Assembly: GCF_000708265.2 (NCBI RefSeq) | Contig: NZ_JCKI01000003.1 | Coordinates: forward strand, 62,001 to 126,000 | Direction of reading: 5' to 3' | Source of the DNA: Pedobacter sp. R20-19 | GTDB lineage: Bacteria > Bacteroidota > Bacteroidia > Sphingobacteriales > Sphingobacteriaceae | Length of the DNA stretch: 64,000 nucleotides | In this document: positions 1 to 7,003 of the stretch, one piece after another | Layout: every line of letters begins with the position of its first letter | Numbering within the stretch: the stretch's first letter is position 1 | Made by a program: the position numbers and the translations under genes | The notes under the pieces: generated by a model | Database searches by the model: none | What the model was told of the DNA's origin: nothing | What the model saw: only the letters and a program-made list of their open reading frames with translations

Positions 1-1
1 G

Positions 2-247
2 ATATATGTTGGCTATGCTATTTTTATACCTATTATATTTTTTATAAAAATAAATATATTTTTTGCCCTACTTGCTATTATGCCCACTACAATAGATGGA
101 CTAACTCAGGCTTACTGTAATCGGGAAAGCAATAACATACTTAGATTTATAACAGGAATATTTGCAGGCTTAGGCTTGGCTGGGATAAGTGATTTTATAG
201 CCTATTATATTGTTGTATCTTTTAAATTTTTATATCATTTATTATAA
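2..247 (+). CDS. DUF2085-like membrane protein, C-terminal part (5' end outside window)
   Basis: An open frame enters from the left edge and stops at TAA 245-247, giving about 81 visible residues. The visible part has a first hydrophobic helix, then a polar turn with TIDGLTQ, then C-x-RESNN-x-LRF-x-TG followed by a glycine-rich helix ([10 protein letters not shown]) and a last hydrophobic stretch. This C-x-R-E-S-N-N-x-x-R-x-x-T-G-x-x-x-G-x-G arrangement is typical of the C-terminal end of the DUF2085 family of predicted inner-membrane proteins, whose function is unknown. It lies 27 bp upstream of another small membrane protein gene on the same strand, so the two probably form one transcript. 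The N-terminal half is not visible, so the family call rests on the tail only. Confidence 0.6.
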   Translation: MYVGYAIFIPIIFFIKINIFFALLAIMPTTIDGLTQAYCNRESNNILRFITGIFAGLGLAGISDFIAYYIVVSFKFLYHLL

Positions 248-274
248 TAATCCCTATCTAAAATTAAAAACATC

Positions 275-523
275 ATGTCAGAAAACGATCCATTTAACAC
301 TCAAAAAGACCCACAGTTTAATCCTTTTAATAACCAGTCTAATGAAGATCTAAGTACAGGAATGAAAATCCTTTCATTCTGTATCCCTTTAGCAGGTGCT
401 ATTATTTACTTCGTCAAAAAAGATACCGAACCTGTAGCTGCGAAATCAGCCTGTAACCTGGCGTTAATAGGTTTTGGAATTGGAATAGTACTTAATATAA
501 TTAGCTATATTGTAAGAGGCTAA
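275..523 (+). CDS. Small membrane protein (DUF4870-like), 82 aa
   Basis: The protein has a polar, Asn/Gln/Pro-rich N-terminus of about 28 residues. Two hydrophobic helices follow (about 32-47 and 60-79), separated by a short charged loop (KKDTEPVAAKSACN). The loop layout, with an Ala-Lys-Ser/Gln-x-x-x-N stretch leading into the second helix, resembles the short DUF4870-type proteins common in Bacteroidota, often encoded beside DUF2085 or DUF2752 proteins. No catalytic motif is visible. The start is the ATG at 275, 27 bp after the upstream stop. The function is unknown; an inner-membrane location is inferred from hydrophobicity. Confidence 0.6.
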   Translation: MSENDPFNTQKDPQFNPFNNQSNEDLSTGMKILSFCIPLAGAIIYFVKKDTEPVAAKSACNLALIGFGIGIVLNIISYIVRG

Positions 524-566
524 TATATTTAAATGAACTTTCTTCAAGCTTAGGTCTTAAGAAAGT

Positions 567-1124
567 TTATTTACTTTTTAATCTATAATTTTTATAGAGC
601 TTAACCGCAATCATAATTGCCATTGCCACGCCCATAATGCCAATTAAACCATAAATCCAGTTGATTGCGCTTTTAAGGATAACCACAAATACAATTGCAA
701 TCATAAAAATGGTTGCCAATTCCCGCCACAAGCGCAACTGAAAACTGGTCATTTTAAATTGATTATTTTTAAGCTGCTTAACAATATTCTGGCAGATGAA
801 GTGGTATATCAGTAAACCAATTACAAAGCCGAGTTTAACATGCATCCATGACATTTGTAATAGCATTGGATGTAATGTTAGCATTGAGATACCTGCCACA
901 ACAGAAATAATCATTGCCGGAGCGCAAATGATCTTCCACAGCGTAGCCTCCATTTTGGTAAACTGCTGGAGGAGAATACTCTTTTCAGGTTCTGGCTTTT
1001 CATTTGCCTCGGTATGGTAAATAAAAAGACTTAAAATATAGAACAAACCGGCCATCCAGCTGATTACAAACACAATGTGTACAGCAACGAAATAGTAATA
1101 ATAGGGTTGTAGGGTTTCTATCAT
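567..1124 (-). CDS. hemJ: Protoporphyrinogen IX oxidase HemJ (CopD-like membrane protein)
   Basis: HemJ oxidises protoporphyrinogen IX to protoporphyrin IX in the inner membrane. The 185-residue protein has about five hydrophobic helices. Visible family features are the first-helix His in VAVHIVFVISWMAGLFYI, the SLFIYHTEA segment, a Met-Glu-x-x-Leu motif before the PAMI helix, and WMHVKLGFVIGLLIYHF with conserved His, Lys and Tyr-His. HemJ proteins belong to the same superfamily as CopD, so automated annotation often says only CopD family. The nearby hemE, hemL, hemB, hemCD and hemA support the HemJ assignment. Its ATG overlaps the stop codon of the zeta-like kinase gene by 4 bp (ATGA), so translation is probably coupled to that module rather than directly to hemE. 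Confidence 0.85.
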   Translation of the reverse strand: MIETLQPYYYYFVAVHIVFVISWMAGLFYILSLFIYHTEANEKPEPEKSILLQQFTKMEATLWKIICAPAMIISVVAGISMLTLHPMLLQMSWMHVKLGFVIGLLIYHFICQNIVKQLKNNQFKMTSFQLRLWRELATIFMIAIVFVVILKSAINWIYGLIGIMGVAMAIMIAVKLYKNYRLKSK

Positions 1125-1864
1125 TCAATTTTACTTAAAATATAAGTATCTACCCAATTTGGAACATTGAGAACTTCAAGGTTTAAAACTCCTTCTTTAA
1201 TATGCCCAACAAAGTCGTGTTTTAACCCTGAATTATCCCAAAGGTAAGTTTCATCTACTTTTTTCAACATATCAATTAATAAATCCATTGTCAAAAAGTA
1301 ACGCGTCTCAATTTTTTCTGCTCCAACCAAATGACCTCCTTTCAAAACTCTATCCTTTACTCGTTCTAAGTTCATCCTTGGCGTCTCTGTGCCTATAAAA
1401 TAAAGGTAAACCTTATAATTATTACGATGAGCAAAATCTATAAGGTCTAATTTTGAAGGATGTGAAAATACAGTTTCGAAGCTGAATGATTTTTTATTTC
1501 TGATTAATGTATATCGAATAAAATCTGCAATGATGGCAAAATGATAGGAGTTATAAATTGTTGAATGTGCAATATTTTTAACAACAACATTTTCTCTGAC
1601 GGCTAAATTCCAACTTTCTGTGTTGAATCCAGCTTTTATGAAAAGTCCACTCTGAAAACAAAACGATGCAAAATCTTCATTGGTTGTATCAATTTCAAAA
1701 TCAGATAAGTTGAGGAAATTTTTCTTCTGAAATTCTTCCTCCAATAAGTCTGCATTAACAAAAATCTGGGTAGAAAAATAGTTTGATTTTATAGAATCAA
1801 ACAAAGTAGTTTTACCAGAACCATTTGGTCCGGCAAAAATCCTTAATTTAGGCTGTTTAGGCAT
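1121..1864 (-). CDS. Zeta-toxin-like P-loop kinase/ATPase (COG4185 type)
   Basis: The 247-residue cytoplasmic protein opens with a Walker A motif GPNGSGKTT at residues 12-20, followed by the FVNADLL segment typical of zeta-toxin-like P-loop proteins. The middle has SFETVFSHPSKLDLIDFA and YKVYLYFIGTETP, and then an N-x-x-R-V-x-x-R-V-x-x-GGH motif. This order matches the Bacteroidota branch of zeta toxin family proteins (predicted nucleoside or UDP-sugar kinases). It starts inside the stop codon of a 77-residue upstream gene (TAATG, 1-bp overlap), and its own stop overlaps the start of hemJ. This supports a toxin-antitoxin-like pair embedded in the haem cluster. Whether it is toxic cannot be read from the sequence. 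Confidence 0.75.
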   Translation of the reverse strand: MPKQPKLRIFAGPNGSGKTTLFDSIKSNYFSTQIFVNADLLEEEFQKKNFLNLSDFEIDTTNEDFASFCFQSGLFIKAGFNTESWNLAVRENVVVKNIAHSTIYNSYHFAIIADFIRYTLIRNKKSFSFETVFSHPSKLDLIDFAHRNNYKVYLYFIGTETPRMNLERVKDRVLKGGHLVGAEKIETRYFLTMDLLIDMLKKVDETYLWDNSGLKHDFVGHIKEGVLNLEVLNVPNWVDTYILSKIE

Positions 1865-2097
1865 TAAAAAATCTTAATTCTCTTTTCAGTAATTCTTCTT
1901 CTTTTAAAATTACCTTCTGCTACCTTAACTGAATCTCCGTTATTAAATGTTCTGTAAACTCCATCTACTTTAACTTCAGTTCTGCCTAGATTTAATGCAT
2001 CAACAACCCTCAAAACATCTTTCATCTTCTTATTAACTGCTTTTATTAATTGTTTAATTGGCAGCTTATCCTCATCATTTAAAGATTTAACAGTCAT
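1864..2097 (-). CDS. Small basic protein, putative antitoxin partner of the zeta-like kinase
   Basis: The 77-residue protein has many Lys/Arg residues, especially at the C-terminus (NFKRRRITEKRIKIF). A predicted N-terminal helix (LPIKQLIKAVNKKMKDVLRV) is followed by a short beta-rich part with a G-V-Y-R-T-F-x-N-G-D motif. I recognise no characterised family. The one-base TAATG overlap with the kinase gene is the usual layout for a toxin and its cognate antitoxin, and the small upstream partner would fit that role. The start is the ATG at 2097, 44 bp downstream of the hemE stop. Function is inferred from position only. Confidence 0.6.
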   Translation of the reverse strand: MTVKSLNDEDKLPIKQLIKAVNKKMKDVLRVVDALNLGRTEVKVDGVYRTFNNGDSVKVAEGNFKRRRITEKRIKIF

Positions 2098-2141
2098 ATT
2101 TTTGAGTTATGTAGCTAATATACAAAAATCAAATGATTCAA

Positions 2142-3167
2142 TTAATATCTAAATTCCTTTACCACCTCAATCGCATATTTTACATTATCAAAAGGAATGT
2201 CTGGCATGATACCATGACCTAAGTTGAAGATAAATCCTTCTGTACCACGCATGCGTTCAAATAATTTATGAATTTGTGCTTTAATCACTGATTGATCTGC
2301 ATATAAAATATGTGGATCTAAATTTCCCTGAACCGCAATACCTGCGGGCAAAGCATTCTTAATATTCAATAAATCTGCGTTCCAATCTACTGAAATCACA
2401 TCAGGCTTAGCCTCTGCCATAATTGGTGCAAAGACAGAACTCCCTTTACAAAAAGAAATTACAGGAATATCTTTTCTATTTAAGTTAGCAATAATTTCCT
2501 GAATGTAACGATGCGAAAACTCCTGATAATCGTTCCAAGACAATGCAAGCGCCCAGCTGTCGAAAATCTGAACGGCATTAACACCCGCAGCAATCTGTAG
2601 GTTCAGATAATCAGCCGTTACTTTAGCAATCTTCGCTAAAAGCTTATGTGCCAATTCTGGTTGGTTATGTATAAAAAGCTTTGTTAATTTAAAATCTTTA
2701 GAAGAACCACCTTCAATTAGGTAACTCATTACTGTAAATGGTGCACCTGCGAAACCAATTAAAGGAATATTTCCGTCTAACCGTTGTTGAATCACCTTAA
2801 TTGCGTTGGCAACATATTGCAATTCATCTAAACAATCTACATTGAGGTTTTCAATATCTTGTGCATTACGTACCGGGTTTGCAAATTTTGGACCTATGCC
2901 TTGAGTAAAGCTTAAATCCCCACCCATTGCCTCACCAGTTACTAAAATATCACAGAATAAAATCGCTGCATCAATACCTAATAAATCCACAGGCAACATG
3001 GTTACATCTGCCGCAATTTCAGGGGTTTTACACATCTCTAAAAAAGAGTATTTGTTTTTGATCTCCCAATATTGTGGCATAAAACGACCTGCCTGACGCA
3101 TCATCCATACTGGTGGGCGTTCTGTCTGTTTTGAAAATGCAGCGTCTAAAAATAAATTATTCTTCAT
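2142..3167 (-). CDS. hemE: Uroporphyrinogen decarboxylase
   Basis: HemE removes four carboxyl groups from uroporphyrinogen III to make coproporphyrinogen III in the cytoplasm. The protein is 341 residues long, near the family norm. It carries the N-terminal signature RPPVWMMRQAGRFMPQYWE (active-site Arg and substrate loop), then LPVDLLGIDAAILFCDIL and the GFAGAPFTVMSYLIEG motif, and ends with LGHGIMPDIPFDNV. I chose the ATG at 3167: a TTG seven codons upstream would extend the frame, but homologues begin at MKNNLFLD. A TAGATTTG -7 box lies at 3281-3288 on the minus strand. The leader between it and the gene contains a 66-bp palindromic repeat element (3193-3258). Confidence 0.95.
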   Translation of the reverse strand: MKNNLFLDAAFSKQTERPPVWMMRQAGRFMPQYWEIKNKYSFLEMCKTPEIAADVTMLPVDLLGIDAAILFCDILVTGEAMGGDLSFTQGIGPKFANPVRNAQDIENLNVDCLDELQYVANAIKVIQQRLDGNIPLIGFAGAPFTVMSYLIEGGSSKDFKLTKLFIHNQPELAHKLLAKIAKVTADYLNLQIAAGVNAVQIFDSWALALSWNDYQEFSHRYIQEIIANLNRKDIPVISFCKGSSVFAPIMAEAKPDVISVDWNADLLNIKNALPAGIAVQGNLDPHILYADQSVIKAQIHKLFERMRGTEGFIFNLGHGIMPDIPFDNVKYAIEVVKEFRY

Positions 3168-3192
3168 GATTTCTAGTTGGTGTTCCAATAAC

Positions 3193-3258
3193 CGTCATGC
3201 TGAATTCATTTCAGCATCTTTCTCTATAATTAGATCCAGAACTAAATTCTGGATGACG
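3193..3258. repeat. Intergenic palindromic element with CGTCATGCTGAA-type ends
   Basis: The 66-bp element begins CGTCATGCTGAA and ends with the near reverse complement (TTCTGGATGACG), giving imperfect terminal inverted repeats. Each half is itself a small hairpin: ATGCTGAA/TTCAGCAT and CCAGAA/TTCTGG. Half copies or variants occur at 8070-8097, 26318-26410 and 26453-26480. It sits in the predicted hemE leader between the -7 box and the start codon, so it should be transcribed as two hairpins. It looks like a short non-autonomous (MITE or REP-like) repeat. No transposase is encoded in the window. Confidence 0.7.
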
Positions 3259-3280
3259 AATGGAAAAAAAATTTAATGTG

Positions 3281-3288
3281 CAAATCTA
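3281..3288 (-). promoter_or_regulatory. hemE promoter -7 box
   Basis: On the minus strand the box reads TAGATTTG, a full match to the Bacteroidota -7 consensus TAnnTTTG, about 115 nt upstream of the hemE ATG. No clear TTG at -33 is visible upstream, where the sequence is T-rich. It is the only consensus-like box found between hemE and the TPR gene. Confidence 0.5.
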
Positions 3289-3361
3289 TAAATAAAAAAA
3301 AAACGAAGTACCTTTTTATTCCTAAACTGGTTCTTCGTTATTCAAAATGACAATATTTATA

Positions 3362-3877
3362 TTATAATTTACTGATTTCCTTTTCTATCTTAATAATAAT
3401 ATCCTTTGAGCGTGCTGATTCTGCCAACTCCTTCGCTAATTTTGTATATGCTTCTGCTTTTTCTTTATCCTTTTTTCTTAAGGCCAGATTAGCCAAATGG
3501 ATTAAAACATAACCTTTTTGGTTTTTACCACCAACCGGAAAACGACTGGCCAGCTGAAAATGATACTCAGCCTTTTCGTAATCTTCTTCCTTCAAAGCCA
3601 TATTGCCTTGCATAAATTCATAATAACCTCTGCGGTTTCTAGATAATCTTTCTGGATTAGGTACTTCAGCTAACATTAGTTTAGCTTTCACAAAATCATT
3701 ATTTTTAAAATATTTAGAAGCCATCAATACGGAACTATGCCTGAAGTGACTCCAAATCACAAAGAGACAAAGAAAACCAGCGACTGCTGCCAGCTCATAT
3801 TGAGTATAAAAAACGCAAACTAATGTAGCCAGCAAGAAAACAGCCATCAGTGCATACCTGCCGAGACTGTTATACAT
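3362..3877 (-). CDS. Membrane-anchored TPR-repeat protein
   Basis: Two N-terminal hydrophobic helices (about residues 7-24 and 27-44) anchor the 171-residue protein in the inner membrane. The rest is alpha-helical with tetratricopeptide-like repeats, for example around YYEFMQGNMALKEEDYEKAE and GYVLIHLANLALRKKDKEKA. No enzymatic motif is visible, and TPR domains usually mediate protein-protein contacts. The gene overlaps the response-regulator stop by one base (TAATG), so it is the third gene of a kinase/regulator/TPR operon inside the haem cluster. A role as accessory to that two-component system is plausible but is inference. Confidence 0.7.
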   Translation of the reverse strand: MYNSLGRYALMAVFLLATLVCVFYTQYELAAVAGFLCLFVIWSHFRHSSVLMASKYFKNNDFVKAKLMLAEVPNPERLSRNRRGYYEFMQGNMALKEEDYEKAEYHFQLASRFPVGGKNQKGYVLIHLANLALRKKDKEKAEAYTKLAKELAESARSKDIIIKIEKEISKL

Positions 3878-4581
3878 TAATGTATATCGGTAAATTTATA
3901 ACCTACGCCACGAATTGAATGAAAATAAACTGGATTCTTTTGGTCTGGTTCAAAATACTTACGGAACGTTAAGATAAAATTATCTATTGTTCTGGTTGAT
4001 GGATAAACATCATAATTCCAAACGGTTTCTAAAATCTGCTCACGAGAAACGGCATCATTTTTACGCTCAATTAAAAGCTTTAATAACATGGTTTCTTTTT
4101 TGGTTAATGGCGTAATGGTACCATCATCATTTTTCAATTCGAAAGAATTAAAATAGATCGTTTTATCACCGATTTTATAAGAGTTTAATTCTTTTAAATC
4201 ATCCGATTTTAAGCTGCGTTTAACTAAAATACCCACACGAAGAATTAATTCTTCTAAGTTGAATGGTTTAACCAAATAATCATCAGCACCTTTTTTCAAA
4301 CCTAAAACACGATCTTCTGAAGTGTTTTTAGCCGTTAGAAACATAATCGGAACTTCTGCATTTTCTAAACGAATAGTTTCACAAACCTGGAAACCATCCA
4401 TTTCAGGAAGCATAACATCTAATACGATAAGATTAAAGCGCTCCTCTTTAAAAACTTTAAGAGCAGTTTTGCCATCTTTAACGGCGTGAACTTTATAACC
4501 CTCCAGCTCGAGGTTTAATTTGATAGCATCTAACAAGTGATCCTCGTCTTCTACCAATAGAATTCTTAATTTTTGTGACAT
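3877..4581 (-). CDS. OmpR/PhoB-family response regulator (RprY-like)
   Basis: A 234-residue regulator. The N-terminal receiver domain (about 5-120) has the acidic pocket EDED at 11-14, the phospho-acceptor Asp55 in LIVLDVMLPEMDG, a conserved Thr in FLTAKN and Lys105 in DDYLVKPFN. The C-terminal part (about 135-232) is an OmpR-type winged helix with the PLTKKETMLLKLL and STRTIDNFILTFRKYFE recognition-helix region. It lies 9 bp downstream of the sensor kinase gene, its obvious partner, and overlaps the TPR gene downstream. Its position between hemL and hemE suggests it may control haem genes, but no regulator-specific site can be defined from the sequence. Confidence 0.9.
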   Translation of the reverse strand: MSQKLRILLVEDEDHLLDAIKLNLELEGYKVHAVKDGKTALKVFKEERFNLIVLDVMLPEMDGFQVCETIRLENAEVPIMFLTAKNTSEDRVLGLKKGADDYLVKPFNLEELILRVGILVKRSLKSDDLKELNSYKIGDKTIYFNSFELKNDDGTITPLTKKETMLLKLLIERKNDAVSREQILETVWNYDVYPSTRTIDNFILTFRKYFEPDQKNPVYFHSIRGVGYKFTDIH

Positions 4582-4589
4582 AATTGAGA

Positions 4590-5456
4590 TTAACTAAATG
4601 TTACTTCAAAAATACTTCCTTGAGGCAGATTGTCTTTTACTGTAATATCTGCATCATGGTATTGTAAAACCTCTTTCACAATAAACAAGCCTAAACCTGT
4701 TCCTTTCGCTTTCCTGACATTCTCATTACCAACTCGGTAAAACTTATCAAATATCAACATTTTTTCGGCATCTGAAATGCCTGGGCCTTTATCGGTAACA
4801 CTTAATCTTAAATGGCCATCCACCTTATCTAAAGCCACATTTATCTCATCACAAGGACTTGAATATTTAACTGCATTTTCAATCAAATTCGTCACGACTG
4901 ACGATAAGGCAAACTTGTCACCCACAATCTGCAAATTTGGCTGAATTTGCGCATTAATCAGCTGTTCATTACCGCAAGAGTGCACTTGCAACCTGTCTGT
5001 AATTTTATAAACCAATTCAGAGAAATTAAACTCTTCTTTTGGAAAGCTGTATGAACGATTTTCAATTTTAGTAGCCAAAAGCATGTTTTCAACCAAATCA
5101 TCTAACCGCTCAATATCCTTTAATGAATTATTCAATAAAGAAACCTGACGAGCCTTATCCAGATCTCTTTTAACAATGGTTTGGATAGAAAGTTTTATTG
5201 CGGCAAGTGGTGATTTTAATTCATGTGTAATGGACATCAAAAAATTCTGTTGTTGCTCTCTTAATTTGTCCTCACGTTTTAATGATTGATGCAGAAAATA
5301 GCCACCAATGCATAGCAAGAAAAGAAAAACAGAACCCTCTCCCATAATCATCGTCATGCGACTAGGCTGCAGACGCACCACCAAAGTTCCCCATGAAATG
5401 AGCTGAATTAATGCGTACAGCAGTAATGCGTAAAAAATGATAATGGATTTCTTCAT
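4590..5456 (-). CDS. Membrane sensor histidine kinase
   Basis: The 288-residue kinase has two N-terminal membrane helices (about 4-26 and 38-56) joined by a loop of only about ten residues, so it has no real periplasmic sensor domain. The HisKA domain carries the phospho-acceptor His78 in SITHELKSPLAAIKLS. The ATPase domain shows an N box (NLIENAVKYS), a G1 box (DKGPGIS), an F box (DKFYRVGNE) and a G2 box (KGTGLGLFIVKEV). A sensor of this shape would detect a membrane or cytoplasmic signal, or depend on a partner protein. It is the first gene of the kinase/regulator/TPR operon, downstream of hemL and separated from it by a strong hairpin. Confidence 0.92.
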   Translation of the reverse strand: MKKSIIIFYALLLYALIQLISWGTLVVRLQPSRMTMIMGEGSVFLFLLCIGGYFLHQSLKREDKLREQQQNFLMSITHELKSPLAAIKLSIQTIVKRDLDKARQVSLLNNSLKDIERLDDLVENMLLATKIENRSYSFPKEEFNFSELVYKITDRLQVHSCGNEQLINAQIQPNLQIVGDKFALSSVVTNLIENAVKYSSPCDEINVALDKVDGHLRLSVTDKGPGISDAEKMLIFDKFYRVGNENVRKAKGTGLGLFIVKEVLQYHDADITVKDNLPQGSIFEVTFS

Positions 5457-5496
5457 AACCGAGCCCTAATGGACTTAATTTATAGTTAATTTTAAG

Positions 5497-5529
5497 ATAC
5501 CTATAAGATTTTAAAAATCTTATAGGTAT
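5497..5529 (-). terminator. Perfect 16-bp inverted repeat after hemL, likely terminator
   Basis: The arms ATACCTATAAGATTTT (5497-5512) and its exact complement (5514-5529) are separated by one base. It lies 7 bp past the hemL stop and ahead of the sensor kinase gene. The T-rich arm end and following AT-rich sequence fit an intrinsic terminator for hemL. A degenerate relative with CCTATGGTTTTT/AAAACCTATAAAG occurs at 56091-56115, so it is probably also a dispersed repeat. Confidence 0.65.
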
Positions 5530-5535
5530 TTATAT

Positions 5536-6906
5536 TTATTTCTTGAACACCAAATCCAGCGCTTCAAAGATCGCTCTTTTTGCTTTCTCTAATTCTATTT
5601 TAGTGTGTGCTGCAGATACGAAACCAACCTCATAACCTGATGGGCCTAAATAAATTCCTCTATTAAGCAATTCACGGTGCATAATCTTAAATTTATCCAT
5701 GCTTCCAGCATCAATATCATCTGCTGATTGAATTTTATCTTTCTCTGTAAAGGCAAACCAAAAAATAGAACCTACCGTGAACACTTTAAATTTATAATTT
5801 CTGGCTGTAGCAAATCGTTGAATGCTGGCTACAAAATCTTGTGTTTTATTATTTAAATCTTTGTAGAAACCAGATTTATTTAATTCTGTTAAAGTTGCAA
5901 TACCTGCAGCCATTGCCACAGGATTGCCTGATAAAGTACCTGCCTGATAAACACCTCCATCAGGAGAAATATGACCCATAATTTCAGCAGATGCACCATA
6001 CATCCCCACTGGTAAACCTCCACCGATGATTTTTCCATAAGTTACAATATCTGGTGTGATGCCATAATGCGCAGCTGCACCTTCAAAACCAACCCTGAAA
6101 CCAGTGATGACTTCATCAAAAATGAGCAGAGACTTATTATCTGAACAGATTTTACGCAAGAATTTGATATATTCTTCATCCTGCATGATCAAGCCATTAT
6201 TTGCCGGAATACCTTCAATAATTACAGCAGCTACCTGATCTTTAAACTGATTGAAAGCTTGTTCAATGGCATTTGTATCATTTAATGGGATTACGATTGT
6301 TTCTTCAGCAAAAGATTTTGGAACACCTGCAGATGATGTTTCACCAAAAGTAACCAAACCCGATCCTGCCTTTACTAATAATGAATCGCTATGACCGTGG
6401 TAGCAACCTTCAAATTTAATGATTTTATCTCTACCAGTAAATCCCCTGGCCAAACGAATAGCAGACATCACGGCTTCTGTACCCGAACTGGTAAAACGAA
6501 TTTTTTCTACAAACCGGTTGTTTTTGATGATCAGTTCTGCGAGCTCATTTTCTAAAGCCGTTGGTGCACCAAAGCTCATTCCATTTTGCATCACTTCAGT
6601 AACTTTCTCACGAATTTTTGGATGGTTATGGCCTAAAATTAAAGGACCCCAACTTCCACAAAAATCAATAAATTGGTTACCATCTGCATCCCAGATATAA
6701 CAGCCATCCCCTTTTTCAATAAAGAGTGGTGTACCATAAACCGACTTAAAAGCCCTTACCGGAGAGTTTACGCCACCAGGGAAGTACGTTTTTGATTTCT
6801 CATATAACTCCGCAGATTTTACTCTCGAAATATCTAGTTTACTTCCAGTATTGACCGGAATATCGGCCTCATTACCAGAAAACATTTTTTTTAATGAATC
6901 TAACAT
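5536..6906 (-). CDS. hemL: Glutamate-1-semialdehyde 2,1-aminomutase
   Basis: HemL converts glutamate-1-semialdehyde to 5-aminolevulinate using pyridoxal phosphate. The protein is 456 residues long. The family signature FPGGVNSPVRAF occurs at about residues 42-53, the cofactor-contact region TSSGTEAVMSAIRLARG follows, FDEVITGFRVG holds the Asp, and the PLP-binding Lys sits at about 291 in TYGKIIGGGLPVG. The usual HemL is about 425-435 residues. Here roughly 30 extra residues precede the conserved start region, and a second in-frame Met at residue 8 is an alternative start. It is downstream of hemB with a spacer made almost entirely of a heptad inverted repeat (6914-6999), so the two may or may not be co-transcribed. 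Confidence 0.95.
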   Translation of the reverse strand: MLDSLKKMFSGNEADIPVNTGSKLDISRVKSAELYEKSKTYFPGGVNSPVRAFKSVYGTPLFIEKGDGCYIWDADGNQFIDFCGSWGPLILGHNHPKIREKVTEVMQNGMSFGAPTALENELAELIIKNNRFVEKIRFTSSGTEAVMSAIRLARGFTGRDKIIKFEGCYHGHSDSLLVKAGSGLVTFGETSSAGVPKSFAEETIVIPLNDTNAIEQAFNQFKDQVAAVIIEGIPANNGLIMQDEEYIKFLRKICSDNKSLLIFDEVITGFRVGFEGAAAHYGITPDIVTYGKIIGGGLPVGMYGASAEIMGHISPDGGVYQAGTLSGNPVAMAAGIATLTELNKSGFYKDLNNKTQDFVASIQRFATARNYKFKVFTVGSIFWFAFTEKDKIQSADDIDAGSMDKFKIMHRELLNRGIYLGPSGYEVGFVSAAHTKIELEKAKRAIFEALDLVFKK

Positions 6907-6913
6907 TTTTTTT

Positions 6914-6999
6914 AAGCTAAAAGCTGAAAGACTAAAGCTTAAAGCGAAGAGTAAAGTGCTAAGTAGCCACTTTACTCTTTTAGCTTTAAGCTTTCAGCT
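6914..6999. repeat. Heptad-unit inverted repeat filling the hemB-hemL spacer
   Basis: The left arm (6914-6958) is a run of degenerate 7-bp units such as AAGCTGA and AAGACTA. The right arm (6967-6999) is the same kind of array in inverse orientation, and the two can pair as a long imperfect hairpin. The element starts 5 bp after the hemB stop and ends 7 bp before the hemL start. It belongs to the heptad repeat family also seen at 8152, 15369, 17181, 25898, 52819, 53153, 55079 and 61173. Confidence 0.75.
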
Positions 7000-7003
7000 C
7001 AAA

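Noticed and set aside
3168..3188. Extension of hemE to a TTG start (seven more codons)
   Set aside because: The ATG at 3167 fits the conserved HemE N-terminus, and the extension has no family support.
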